Origin: Paenibacillus baekrokdamisoli
GTDB lineage: Bacteria > Bacillota > Bacilli > Paenibacillales > Paenibacillaceae
DNA length: 64,000 nt
NCBI RefSeq assembly: GCF_003945345.1
Contig: NZ_AP019308.1
Coordinates: 372,001 to 436,000, forward strand
Direction: 5' to 3'
Of this stretch, positions 35,701 through 43,918 are shown in pieces. The notes under the pieces are model-generated. The model saw nothing but the letters and a program-made list of their open reading frames with translations, was not told the origin of the DNA and made no database searches. Both the position numbers and the translations under genes were made by a program. Position 1 is the stretch's first letter; each line of letters begins with the position of its first letter.

Positions 35701-37633
35701 TGTTGCAGCGGCAGCGGCAACGGCAACGACAGCGATCGCAGCGAACAACAGTGTCAGCGCAAGCCCAAGTAGTGTAATGGGGGGGGGAGCAGTCACGTTA
35801 ACAGCGATTGGTGACCGACAGGCAGCGGCAGGTGCGGTGGTTGGAGATGAGAAGTACATTCCAACAAGCTGGACCTCGACGGAAGCAGGCAAAACGGGCA
35901 ATTTTACGTTAAGCGGAGGAAACTTCACTTCGATGTATACAACGACATCAGCGGGCGGTTATACGGTGACGGCTACCTTTACGAAGCAGACATGGAATGG
36001 CAGCGCTTGGGTGAATACCGCCACAACGGATACCAAGATCACAACTGTAACGGTGATAACAGCTCCGTCAGCACCGACAAACATAACCGCGGTAGCAGGC
36101 AACGGACAAGCAACGGTTAGTTTCACGCCTCCTGCAAATAATGGCGGAAGTGCTATTACAGGTTATGAGGTTACAGCTTCACCAGGGAATATTAAGGTTA
36201 CAGGAACAGCTAGCCCAATAACGATAACGGGCTTATCCAATGGAACGAATTATACGTTTACGGTAAAGGCGATCAATGTTGCCAGCAGCAGTTCGGTTTC
36301 CGCTGCTTCCAATGCTGTCACACCAAGCTCACCGTATTTACCTTCACAACCGTCAACACCAACACTACCAGAGACACAAAGTACGGGAGCTGACGTCCTT
36401 GTCAATGGTAAGCTGGAGCATGCGGGGACAGCGACAACAACCAAAGTAAATGGACAAACGGTCACAACCGTACTATTAGACCCGAAAAAACTGGAAGACA
36501 AGCTCTCGGCGGAAGGTCAATTTGTCGTGATTACGATTCCGGTTAATACGAAGTCAGATGTTGTCATCGGGGAGCTTGACGGTCAAATGGTTAAGAATAT
36601 GGAGCAAAAGCAGGCGGTTTTGAAAATCAAAACCGAGAATGCAACCTACACCTTACCTTCTCAGCAGATCAACATAAATTCAATATCTAATAAGTTAGGT
36701 AAGGAAGTGGCGCTTCAGGAAATTAAGATACAGATCGAAGTGGCCAAACCGACTACTGACATGGTGAAGATCGTAGAAAACGCTGCAGCTAAAGGAGGAT
36801 TTACGATTGTTGTTCCACCGCTAGACTTTACAGTCAGGGCCACTTACGGGAATACAACGATTGAAGTGTCCAAGTTTAATGTCTATGTAGAACGAGCAAT
36901 TGCCATTCCGGATGGTGTTGATCCGAATAAGATCACGACTGGGGCCGTTGTTGACCCAGATGGAACCGTCCGTCATGTACCTACGAAGATCATAATCATT
37001 GACGGTAAGTACTACGCCAAAGTGAGCAGCCTAACGAACAGCACGTACGCCATCGTTTGGCATCCACTTGAATTTAAGGATGTAGCGCAGCATTGGGCGA
37101 AGGATGCCATTAACGATATGGGTTCGAGAATGGTCATCAACGGTATCGACAATGAAAGCTTTAATCCCGAGCAAGATATTACACGCGCGGAGTTTACGGC
37201 GATCATGGTTCGCGGGTTAGGATTGAAGCTCGAAAGTGGAGATACCTCATTTGCAGACGTGAAGTCTTCGGAGTGGTATAGCAGCGCTATAAAAACAGCA
37301 TACTCGCACAACCTGATCAGCGGATTTGAAGATGGTACTTTCCATCCGATGGACAAGATTACTCGAGAACAAGCCATGACGATTATCGCGAAAGCGATGA
37401 CGATCACCAATCTGAAGGCGAAACAACCATCCAAAGATGTCGGGCAACTGTTGAGTCCATTCACAGATGCCAGCCATGCAGCGGAGTGGGCGAAGAGCGG
37501 CATTGCCGACTGCCTACTAGCGGGAATTGTACTTGGAAGAAACAGTACGGAGCTTGCTCCGAAAGCTTACATCTCTAGAGCAGAGGTAGCAGCAATAGTT
37601 CAGAGACTTCTTAAAAAGTCTGATCTGATTTAA
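32717..37633 (+). CDS. S-layer-anchored multidomain GH114-like hydrolase
   Basis: 1638 residues. In order: signal peptide (to ~32); a DOMON/CBM9-like sandwich starting VDGNTSDW (~38-222); a fibronectin III domain (~224-315); a TIM barrel of the GH114 type (~335-615; YDLLVLSGAVSPEKIKEI, IFIVGYISVGQ, GFDGFYLDTVDVTE). Then come two more VDG...DW sandwiches (~655-830 and 835-990), an Ala-rich linker, an Ig-like region, a second fibronectin III (~1115-1205), a beta-rich region, and three SLH domains (~1453-1635). GH114 enzymes cleave alpha-1,4-polygalactosamine. SLH domains bind pyruvylated cell-wall polymer. ATG 32717 suits the AAAGGA site better than ATG 32705. It is the likely surface depolymerase feeding the upstream importers. 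Confidence 0.82.
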   Translation: MKMRKILFCALIVTLFAPFFCFSPASNRAYASPALSVDGNTSDWATLPPLVRNYTMSHTMHVFNNNSYLYLLIEGGGLSAMTSQLYIDSDNNELTGCNKTGWQNPSGADILLESEIKIVPTEVSIGGQTVVRNIKHERLVRYKYTGTSGDCKWSREKEYEGNGEFFKGEYVIEARIPLADLGLLPGDSIRLGFVNYHSDMDRLPLAGEPLATYTLLNGTDESNPPTSPLNLAVSRIESTKLELSWDAATDDTGVTGYKVYRKPVGGTEAFIGWAVTPRFLDRWLEPTTSYSYRVVAYDASGNSSLPSASLSGTTVAYPTVPASTGNWNDTTKLLFNYTIDEAIDSHVFADYDLLVLSGAVSPEKIKEIKTLNPNIFIVGYISVGQDSPIGNDIDIFFKDGKGNPECDANWPSCYIDPTHPKWQKKVLEQLLPSMVNRGFDGFYLDTVDVTESIHTDKAWGMGQLIQLIKKKFPDKIVFSGGGAHLLTGDTYDIANSIDAMLFESYTSTWVGKDMWNSDGSVFLGNDEQYNVYTPYDHPRKMDYITKRDHVNKVRFIHKPDGTLSRDLAGAPLINPQADFRVFTLDYATPDQTDLMTYAANRAWADGFYPSFGMKLLYLPPAYDWMDKAAFNPGSVGSSYSLQNFGKGIDLLKYASVTVDGNDTDWAGMNAETVYGSGSIASMSIRTDGTNLNILVKGTGLNNPGQRVILNTDRFDTSGYQFPEWSGSAHTGTDFMIENGTLFRHKGDPWSSSGWTNWSWEKIENVLEYKVSNDGTIAEMSVPLSALFSIGTQKTYAFTMIDAAYMKFSGASTTETLPAAPGLLHADLRLKLVSVDGSGTDWSALSPIVSPTAGGTITSMKATNDAYHLYMLVNGTNMNLSMGRMLLNTDNNEQTGYQSMPWSPLILTGADFMVENGQIYKYVGTGADWNWVPVVKYPDVPVPATGYAASSSALEMAIPLDAVNLTSISKFKAAFVQFSGNAITGHFPYIFDIDLAVAAAAATATTAIAANNSVSASPSSVMGGGAVTLTAIGDRQAAAGAVVGDEKYIPTSWTSTEAGKTGNFTLSGGNFTSMYTTTSAGGYTVTATFTKQTWNGSAWVNTATTDTKITTVTVITAPSAPTNITAVAGNGQATVSFTPPANNGGSAITGYEVTASPGNIKVTGTASPITITGLSNGTNYTFTVKAINVASSSSVSAASNAVTPSSPYLPSQPSTPTLPETQSTGADVLVNGKLEHAGTATTTKVNGQTVTTVLLDPKKLEDKLSAEGQFVVITIPVNTKSDVVIGELDGQMVKNMEQKQAVLKIKTENATYTLPSQQININSISNKLGKEVALQEIKIQIEVAKPTTDMVKIVENAAAKGGFTIVVPPLDFTVRATYGNTTIEVSKFNVYVERAIAIPDGVDPNKITTGAVVDPDGTVRHVPTKIIIIDGKYYAKVSSLTNSTYAIVWHPLEFKDVAQHWAKDAINDMGSRMVINGIDNESFNPEQDITRAEFTAIMVRGLGLKLESGDTSFADVKSSEWYSSAIKTAYSHNLISGFEDGTFHPMDKITREQAMTIIAKAMTITNLKAKQPSKDVGQLLSPFTDASHAAEWAKSGIADCLLAGIVLGRNSTELAPKAYISRAEVAAIVQRLLKKSDLI

Positions 37634-37657
37634 TTCGGTAGATGTTATATCAATTGG

Positions 37658-37707
37658 GTTATCCTTCAAGCAATTGAGCAAGGTGCTTGAGGGATAACTC
37701 TTTTTAT
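37658..37707 (+). terminator. Terminator at the end of the carbohydrate locus
   Basis: A long stem, GTTATCCTTCAAGCA with TGCTTGAGGGATAAC (37658-37698), is followed by CTCTTTTTATTT. It ends the 20-kb gene cluster. Confidence 0.9.
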
Positions 37708-37944
37708 TTGTGAATAGATCGTTCATAATTTTCTCTTATACCCAGACAAAAGTAAGCCTCGAGGTCGGGTGGCTTTCCTTGCCCACAATTTTGAGTGGTC
37801 ACTGGAGTAAGTGCTAAATGAAAATCCTTAGTCTGCTTCAAATCGATCCGTGGAAACAAATAGCTACTTATATCTATCATTTCTTGGTACAATACATGAT
37901 TGAGGTTAACTATTAAAGGAAACACATGGAGGATCAAATCTTTT

Positions 37945-39108
37945 ATGAATGCGCCAAACCTATTACGAAGCTTTAACTTTTTGTATTTTTCCCTGCTGGC
38001 AATGTTCATTTCATTCCTCCCGGTCTATTTAGATGTGCAAGGATTGCATCCAGCGCAAATTGGCTTCATCATCGGTACAGGAGGTTTTGTTACGCTGATC
38101 GCTCAACCTTTATGGGGCATGATTAGCGATAAAACCAGGTCAAGCCGCAAAGTGCTGTTAACACTGCTGTTGTTCTCAAGCGTAATTGGCTATTTGCTGT
38201 ACGACTCCAGCAGCTATCCCCTGCTTATTCTGTTCGCTATGCTGCTATACTTCTTTCTGATGCCAATCGATCCACTGATGGAAAGCCTCAATTTTACGAT
38301 AGCTGAATCTTCCGGAATCAGCTATGGGTCCATCCGTACCTATGGCGCGTTGGGTTATGCAGTAGCGTCGCTGGTCACAGGCTACGTTATCTCCTTTTTC
38401 GGTGCAAACAGTTTGGCATTGCTTTTTGCCGGCATTGGGTTCATCAGTTTTGTTATAGCCTGGATGATGCCTAATGCGCCTGTGACAGGCAAACCCGTTA
38501 CCTTAAGTAGTCTCAAGCATTTTATTAGCAATAGGGAGACGCTCCTGTTTCTGCTGCTGGTATTTATCTGTTCCATCCCTGCGCGAATGAACGATACCTT
38601 CCTTGGCGTATACATTCGTGAGCTTGGAGGGAGTACCGAATTGGTTGGACAGGCCTTTTTTCTGGCAGCAGGCAGTGAAATTTTGGTATTCGCACTGAGC
38701 TTCTGGTGGATGCGCAAAGGTAAAGAGCTGCTTACAATCTCGTTTTCGGCCGTTTTTTATTTCCTTCGTTTTTTCATCTCTGCTTGGATTACCGATCCTC
38801 ATCTGTTGGCGTATTTGCAAATTCTACAGCTGTTGACCTTTCCGGTGTTCTACTCCGCCGCCATTCAATATCTTTATCGAATTGTTCCGGCGGAATGGCG
38901 TGCCACAGGTCAAACGGTGCTGGCGCTGCTGTTCTTCGGTATTTCAGGAATCCTGGCCTCCTATATAGGAGGAGCTGTATATGGAAACTTTGGCGGTAAA
39001 ACTCTATATCTGTCCATATCAGCCATTTCTTTTCTGGGGATGCTTTTTGGCTTGATGCTTTATCGGGTGTATGGGAAAAGGCTGAAAGATACAAAAGATG
39101 CTGTATAA
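37945..39108 (+). CDS. MFS transporter (12 helices)
   Basis: About 387 residues of very hydrophobic sequence with the MFS loop 2-3 motif in shortened form (GMISDKTRSSRKVLL). The general shape (FLPVYLDVQGLHPAQIGFIIGTGG) resembles the LacY/nucleoside-permease-like MFS_1 group found as YwbF-type proteins in Bacillus. I chose ATG 37945 because homologous sequence begins there; GGAGG lies 12 bases upstream, slightly far. It is monocistronic, with a strong terminator after it. The substrate is unknown. Confidence 0.8.
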   Translation: MNAPNLLRSFNFLYFSLLAMFISFLPVYLDVQGLHPAQIGFIIGTGGFVTLIAQPLWGMISDKTRSSRKVLLTLLLFSSVIGYLLYDSSSYPLLILFAMLLYFFLMPIDPLMESLNFTIAESSGISYGSIRTYGALGYAVASLVTGYVISFFGANSLALLFAGIGFISFVIAWMMPNAPVTGKPVTLSSLKHFISNRETLLFLLLVFICSIPARMNDTFLGVYIRELGGSTELVGQAFFLAAGSEILVFALSFWWMRKGKELLTISFSAVFYFLRFFISAWITDPHLLAYLQILQLLTFPVFYSAAIQYLYRIVPAEWRATGQTVLALLFFGISGILASYIGGAVYGNFGGKTLYLSISAISFLGMLFGLMLYRVYGKRLKDTKDAV

Positions 39109-39124
39109 GTGAATCCCCCAACAT

Positions 39125-39167
39125 AAAAAGATCAGATACGACAGAAATGTCGTTTCTGATCTTTTTT
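39125..39167 (+). terminator. Terminator after the MFS gene
   Basis: A near-perfect hairpin, AAAAAGATCAGA...TCTGATCTTTTTT with inner stem ACGACA/TGTCGT, ends in a T-run. The A-run on the other side lets it work on both strands, though the next minus-strand gene ends at 39242. Confidence 0.9.
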
Positions 39168-39241
39168 AATACAACCTTTAGCATACATACGGATCAACAC
39201 TTACAATCCGTTGTGCCGACGTGTCACTCGCCAATACTGCA

Positions 39242-39934
39242 TCAATAAACGAGAAGTCCAGCACCAAGCGCTGCGATTCCAACAATAGCCATATAAAACT
39301 CGAGGCGGGCGATGGATTTCTTGGCCAGGTTCACGGCCCCCAAATTGACGAAGCTGTGCAATGGGATCAACGCGATGACGAGCCAGTGATACTTGGCTAC
39401 GAGCAGCGTGCAGCCGATATGGAACGCGCTAGCTGAAACTCTCTCAAACAGGCCCCAGAAAGGGCTGGCGCTAACCATTCCTTGCGCCTCTAACATCGCT
39501 TTGGCCTGCATTGCTTTCTCGTCGGTCCGCTTTGCCAGAGATGCGATCGCCACGACTTGGACTATTGTATAAACCACCTCGACGGCAGCCCAGCCTTGCC
39601 CGATCGAGAGTGCCCAGGAGAAACCTGTGCCTGTCAGAATGAGTAAGCCAAGACGGACGCCTTCCTCCAGAGGGCCGGAAGAGCCTACGATGATTTTTTG
39701 TGCCCGTTCCTTGGGCAACTTCATCCCAAGCACGCTGATTGGACCGCGCAGCATTAACGCGATAATCCACCCTAACGCTCCAAAGCCGAATGCTTTCCAG
39801 ATCATATCGGTCCCCGTATATCGGAACGCCAGCCAAAACAGTATCGGGATCAGTAAATAAATAGGCAGTAGAGGTATAGATTGCTTCACTGATTTCTCAA
39901 AAGATTCTTTCTTGGATTTATCGTGCGTCGTCAT
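39242..39934 (-). CDS. YhfC-like intramembrane glutamic endopeptidase family protein
   Basis: A 230-residue polytopic membrane protein. It shows the pattern of the YhfC/CPBP-like families: PLEEGVR (paired glutamates at about residue 90), FERVSASAFHIGCT (Glu and His, ~160) and LHSFVNL (His and Asn, ~193). These motifs lie in separate helices and could form a membrane-embedded active site. Its start overlaps the end of the upstream regulator gene by 17 bases, so the two are translated together. By analogy it may process a membrane substrate; the substrate is unknown. Confidence 0.65.
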   Translation of the reverse strand: MTTHDKSKKESFEKSVKQSIPLLPIYLLIPILFWLAFRYTGTDMIWKAFGFGALGWIIALMLRGPISVLGMKLPKERAQKIIVGSSGPLEEGVRLGLLILTGTGFSWALSIGQGWAAVEVVYTIVQVVAIASLAKRTDEKAMQAKAMLEAQGMVSASPFWGLFERVSASAFHIGCTLLVAKYHWLVIALIPLHSFVNLGAVNLAKKSIARLEFYMAIVGIAALGAGLLVY

Positions 39935-40502
39935 GTGATTCTTCCTCCGATTTATCTTTATCCGTTTCGCTTGCTTTTCCTGGGATGACGATGGTTGACA
40001 TCATACGTCTGCGTCGTCCCTGACCAGGTTTTTTGCCCATGTACCGTGACATATTCTCGCGTATTTCAAGCAGCATCTGCATGTATTCCTCATCGGTCAA
40101 GTAGAATTGAGCCTGCCGAAACGTGACGCCATCCTTGAACAAATCATAGTCGTCCTGCTTCAAATAATCGCCGAAGTCGGTGATCAGGCTTGCTGCGAAT
40201 TTCAGGAACATCTGCATATGTTTCTCGGGCGATATCTTCTCTTCATCCTCAAGGATTCCGTCGGCTCCGTTCGCGGCGAGGGCATATACCTTTTCGACGG
40301 TTCCCCTAACCTGGTTTCGTTCCACCACCTCAATGAGCTTCGCTTGAAGCAGCTTATTCAGGTGGCGATACATGGTCGCCTGCGGCACGTCGGGCAGCAT
40401 TTCTGCGAGCTGTTGGGTCGTCATGTGCTCTCCAGTTACGAGTGTCTGTATGATCCGTATCCGAATAGGATGCAGTATCAGGTCTGTTCTCGACTCCGCC
40501 AT
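39918..40502 (-). CDS. ArsR-like helix-turn-helix transcriptional regulator
   Basis: A 194-residue regulator. A winged helix domain at residues ~8-75 (HPIRIRIIQTLVTGEHMTTQQLAEMLPDVPQATMYRHLNKLL) is followed by an alpha-helical C-terminal half. The start was placed at ATG 40502 because GAGGTG is six bases upstream; the longer frame to 40601 runs through the operator and is unlikely. A perfect palindrome lies 20 bases upstream, suggesting autoregulation. It is coupled to the membrane peptidase gene, which it probably controls. Confidence 0.82.
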   Translation of the reverse strand: MAESRTDLILHPIRIRIIQTLVTGEHMTTQQLAEMLPDVPQATMYRHLNKLLQAKLIEVVERNQVRGTVEKVYALAANGADGILEDEEKISPEKHMQMFLKFAASLITDFGDYLKQDDYDLFKDGVTFRQAQFYLTDEEYMQMLLEIRENMSRYMGKKPGQGRRRRMMSTIVIPGKASETDKDKSEEESHDDAR

Positions 40503-40521
40503 TTCCATCACCTCATCTTTT

Positions 40522-40549
40522 TTATTATCATTATCAATAATGATAATAA
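40522..40549. promoter_or_regulatory. Perfect 13-bp palindrome upstream of the ArsR-like gene
   Basis: TTATTATCATTAT (40522-40534) and its exact complement ATAATGATAATAA (40537-40549) are separated by two bases. The position just before the ribosome binding site fits an operator for the regulator itself. Confidence 0.75.
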
Positions 40550-40920
40550 AATAATAGTGTATGGATGTCAACTCTAAAAAATAAGCTGCACTCTCCTGCA
40601 AAACGGGTAGACTTCACCGACACTTCTCCTGATGGGTAGACTAGAAAATGAGGCATACAAAATTGCCCCCAGATATCGCGACATTATCGTAGAAGGCCAT
40701 AATCAGCAGCCGGATAGAAGAGATGCGATCATTCAGTCTGGAATTGAGCGCTCCATACGAGTGGCAATAGCTTTTTAATCGAAGTTAAAGGAGTATAGAA
40801 GCGAAATTCATTTTTCATAAAAGAGAGCCATCCGACAAAATCCCGTTATATGGTACATATCTTGGTAAGATAGAGAGATTTGTCATGAAAAATTAGTGGG
40901 TGATTTCGAAAGTTCTCCTC
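40550..40920. other. Intergenic region with a short open frame of unknown status
   Basis: The only frame of note runs from ATG 40632 to TAA 40778 (48 residues, MGRLENEAYKIAPRYRDII...), without a clear ribosome binding site or known family. The rest shows nothing I can name. Confidence 0.3.
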
Positions 40921-41541
40921 CTAACATTCAATATCGTCATCTCCTATTGAACTGTTATGAAGCGGGACCTTTGCAATGATCATTAGTCCATGGGGCTGGC
41001 AATTTCGAATCAGGAAAGAACCTCCCGCTCTATCACATCTCGCTCTCATACCCGACAATCCGAAACCAGGCAAGGGAGGAACATCTCCAGTACATCTACC
41101 GTCGTCCTTCAACGTCATCGTAATTTCCTTTTCGTTTTCACAAACTGAGACCTCAACGATCGATGCTTCTGCGTGACGAATTACATTGGTCAACGCTTCT
41201 TGAAGAACGCGGTACAGCAATTCAGCAATTTCTGGCTTCCATTGGGTTACCGTCCCGGAGACAGTGAGCGGGATACTTAACCCGCTTTGCTCCTGAACTA
41301 ATTTGATCAGGCTCTTCAATGCAAGCAGCCCGAGACCAGCATCGTCTATGACCATCTGATGCACAACGGTACGAACTTCGGTAAGGCAGCTTCAAACGAC
41401 ATTCAGTACGTTGGGTAGCGTCTTATCGGCTTCTGGAGTGTTCGATTTTATCATATAAGGCAATGCTTGAAGCTGAATGATGACGGAGGTTAACCCATGT
41501 CCAATGCTGTCGTGAATATCCCGGGTGGCTTCTGCTGCCCT
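40921..41541 (-). pseudogene. Sensor histidine kinase (NarL/DesK type), truncated and interrupted
   Basis: Reading the minus strand from about 41541, the sequence gives the phosphoacceptor region ATRDIHDSIGHGLTSVIIQL and then an in-frame TGA just after LPNVLNVV. It then continues CLTEVRTVVHQM into an ATPase domain (LLYRVLQEALTNVIRHAEA, FGLSGMRAR). The sensor part in front of the phosphoacceptor helix is missing: at 41542 the sequence switches to an unrelated fragment on the other strand. Both the 5' truncation and the internal stop argue that it is dead. Confidence 0.75.
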
Positions 41542-41542
41542 A

Positions 41543-41794
41543 TTTACTAAAAGTGAATTACGGGATGATCTGCTTTCCGGCTACACAAATATTATTTCAA
41601 GAAAGATAGACATTGCACAATTAGAGGACTTCATGTTTTTGGAAATATGCGGACTCTACGCATTTCGGGTAAGTAGAGAAGAAAGGCATATATGGATACG
41701 TGAACATATACCAAGTCTGATTGAACTTTGTAAATCCTTGCTTAATGGCAAAATGGTTCTTTATAAAATCAAACAAGTAGGCTTAGCAAACTAG
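41543..41794 (+). pseudogene. C-terminal fragment resembling an aminoglycoside/choline-kinase-like phosphotransferase
   Basis: About 83 residues (LFTKSELRDDLLSGYTNII...FLEICGLYAFRVSREERHIW) resemble the C-terminal helices of APH-type kinases. No catalytic core is present, and the frame begins at the junction with the broken histidine kinase. The frame's apparent GTG start lies in the kinase sequence on the opposite strand. The assignment is weak. Confidence 0.35.
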
Positions 41795-42027
41795 AGAAGC
41801 CCATAATTACAGAAAACAAAGTACGCAGCCGATCGGCACCCCCTCTCCCTTACAGCACTAACGAAGTTCTTATGCTTCATAAGGTGTTCCGCTATTCCAG
41901 CTAATAGCTTGTCAATATTTATTTATTAATGAACAAAACGAAGGATGCTATACTGGAAAAAGGATATGACAAATAACCGTCCCACAGATATTGGGAAGGT
42001 TTTCCTCCATATCTAAGCGTTGCATAT

Positions 42028-43230
42028 TCAGTCTAGGATGAATGCTTCTTTCTTGGTCAAAATCGCAAAAATCCAGTGGAGTAGTTTATTTGCACACGCG
42101 ATCACAGCTACTTTAAACAGTTTTCCCTCTGCACGCTTTTTATCGTAATAAGCTCTTATTCTTTTGTTACGTGAGCCTTTCAGACCACACCTTACAGCTT
42201 GATATAAGGCTGTCCGAAGCCTCCTAGAACCGCGTTTGGTGATTTTATTTCGTGTTGCTGTAAACTTGCCGGAAGAAAACACACTTGGATCAATTCCGGC
42301 AAACGCAACCAGTTTCTTGGCGTGATCGAACCGATCAATTTCCCCGATTTCAGCTAAAATTGTTGCTGCAATTTTGGTGCCGATGCCGGGTATCGATTGG
42401 ACTAAATCATACTCTTGTAATTCTTCAGCCAGAGCCTCTATTGATTGATCAAGTTTCGCTAGATGCTCTTGGTATTGAAGAAGTAAGTTAATGAGCAATT
42501 CTAAGGCAATTAAATGACTCGGAAAAGCAGTCTCCCTAAAGGGATTTCGCTCTGCTGCAGCTATTAGCTTCTGTGCCCGTTCCAGCGACCACCGGTTAGA
42601 GTTGACATGTCCCACAAGGTGCTGTATCCGAACCGTTACGTCGTTCTCAGACATGGCCAGCACCGATTGAGACGTTGGGTATAGAGCCAGGAAACGGAGT
42701 GACACCTTCGAATAAAGGTCGCCAAACACGCCATGATATTCCGGAAAGACCTGATCTAACACCGCCTGAAACTGCAGCTTTGCTTGGACATACATACCCG
42801 TCAGAGACTCATATTGCCGAGTCAGGTAACGGAGATTCATCAGATACTGACCCCGCTTTTTGTAAGGCTCCAGCTCTTCTTTGTAGAACATTTCCCCCAG
42901 TTGATACGCATCAGCAACATCCGTTTTCACCTTGCGTAATTGGCTCTTTTTTGCTTGGTGTGAAAGGAACGGATTGATTATAATGTACAGATACGGATGC
43001 TCATCCAGGAACTGAATGACCGGGCTGTGATAATGGCCCGTTGCTTCTAATACAACGGCCGGACGCTGCCTAGTAAAGGACTCCAAGTCTTGAAGATAAC
43101 GGAGGAAGGACGCTAATCCGTCAAGATCGTGCTTAAACCGGAAGGTCTTTCCGTAGGGCGTTCCCCGATCTGAAAAAGCTTGTGCATGACTTTCTCCTTT
43201 AGATACATCCAATCCAATGACAGGGTTCAT
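42028..43230 (-). CDS. IS110-family transposase (DEDD recombinase)
   Basis: A 400-residue IS110-type recombinase. The N-terminal RuvC-like DEDD domain shows VIGLDVSKGE, VVLEATGHYHSP and VKTDVADAYQLGE. The C-terminal Transposase_20 domain shows VQSIPGIGTKIAATILAEIGEI and ITKRGSRRLRTALYQAV with the catalytic serine region. The frame is intact with no frameshift, so it may be active. IS110 enzymes act with an RNA guide encoded in the non-coding end; a candidate region lies upstream at 43231-43430. Confidence 0.95.
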   Translation of the reverse strand: MNPVIGLDVSKGESHAQAFSDRGTPYGKTFRFKHDLDGLASFLRYLQDLESFTRQRPAVVLEATGHYHSPVIQFLDEHPYLYIIINPFLSHQAKKSQLRKVKTDVADAYQLGEMFYKEELEPYKKRGQYLMNLRYLTRQYESLTGMYVQAKLQFQAVLDQVFPEYHGVFGDLYSKVSLRFLALYPTSQSVLAMSENDVTVRIQHLVGHVNSNRWSLERAQKLIAAAERNPFRETAFPSHLIALELLINLLLQYQEHLAKLDQSIEALAEELQEYDLVQSIPGIGTKIAATILAEIGEIDRFDHAKKLVAFAGIDPSVFSSGKFTATRNKITKRGSRRLRTALYQAVRCGLKGSRNKRIRAYYDKKRAEGKLFKVAVIACANKLLHWIFAILTKKEAFILD

Positions 43231-43430
43231 TCAACCACTCCTGATCTGATATTCGCCGGCAACCCCTAGCCTTCTTGTCGTCCACAGTATCGCTTGTTAT
43301 CCGGGATCTTTGTCCCAACCAGCCTAATCATGGTTTAACAAGTAGGGGGGATGAACGGAATAGCTCTCGGGATCCAAGTCCCACGGGCAGAAACGTTCGA
43401 TCCCCGGCTACCTTAATCTTATGACCACAC
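43231..43430 (-). ncRNA. Candidate bridge-RNA region of the IS110 element
   Basis: The ~200-base non-coding stretch upstream of the transposase is where IS110-subgroup elements encode their guide RNA. On the minus strand it contains G/C-rich segments that can form stems. I cannot define the loops by eye. This is placed by family knowledge rather than a visible RNA fold. Confidence 0.4.
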
Positions 43431-43434
43431 AAAA

Positions 43435-43492
43435 ATAAGGTCTACCAGAAAGATCTGGTGACCTTATAATACGAACGGGCAGGATAGTCGAA
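43435..43492 (+). repeat. Cassette-boundary motif 1 with hairpin
   Basis: The hairpin ATAAGGTC-ACCAGA...TCTGGT-GACCTTAT (43435-43467) is followed by ACGAACGGGCAGGATAGTCG (43471-43490), a copy of the recurrent motif of this region. It lies between the IS110 element and the first small gene. Confidence 0.7.
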
Positions 43493-43514
43493 ATCAATGT
43501 TGAACTATTGAAGA

Positions 43515-43862
43515 ATGAAGTGCATGAATAAGAGGTGTGAACTTATTGATTTAAACGGTGTACCCGTTATATCTTTGCCCGCAGGTTACGATTTGTTAGA
43601 AGCTTTTATTGGGACAAATCTTCAAGATAATGATGAAAATGGTGTCTGGCTAATCGACTCAATAAACGAAGTATTAAATGGGAAGGTAGAAAATTCAACT
43701 CTCGGCGATGTAAAATACTTTGTAATCCAGCTTAATAATACATCTGTGAAGATTATCGACCCATATTCTGATAATGAAGCCTATTGCGAGTTGCCAACAA
43801 TGACATTTAAAAACATCATTGTAAATTGGCTTAAACAAAAGGATAATTACTACATTGATTAA
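43515..43862 (+). CDS. Protein of unknown function (115 residues)
   Basis: A small, A/T-rich gene for a soluble protein without signal peptide or membrane segment. It begins MKCMNKRCELIDLNGVPVIS and contains a compact alternating pattern of acidic and hydrophobic residues, ending NIIVNWLKQKDNYYID. I do not recognise a family. ATG 43515 and ATG 43524 are both possible starts; neither has a strong ribosome binding site. It is the first gene after motif 1 and is followed, 56 bases later, by a G/C-rich DinB gene of clearly different composition, so the two have different origins. Confidence 0.6.
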   Translation: MKCMNKRCELIDLNGVPVISLPAGYDLLEAFIGTNLQDNDENGVWLIDSINEVLNGKVENSTLGDVKYFVIQLNNTSVKIIDPYSDNEAYCELPTMTFKNIIVNWLKQKDNYYID

Positions 43863-43918
43863 GCTAACAGATAACAGTAGGTTCAAGTAATCGATGAGAC
43901 GAAGAGGGGGAAACCGAA

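Larger units (their letters stand above)
42010..43434 (-). mobile_element. IS110-family insertion sequence
   Basis: The element comprises the transposase gene and about 200 bases of non-coding sequence upstream of it, as in the IS110 subgroup. Ends are approximate, because IS110 elements lack terminal inverted repeats and target duplications. The right end adjoins the hairpin and motif at 43435-43492. Confidence 0.8.

Noticed and set aside
43391..43412. GTTCGATCCCCGGC-like sequence as a tRNA T arm
   Set aside because: No other tRNA parts can be folded around it; it lies in the non-coding end of the IS110 element.
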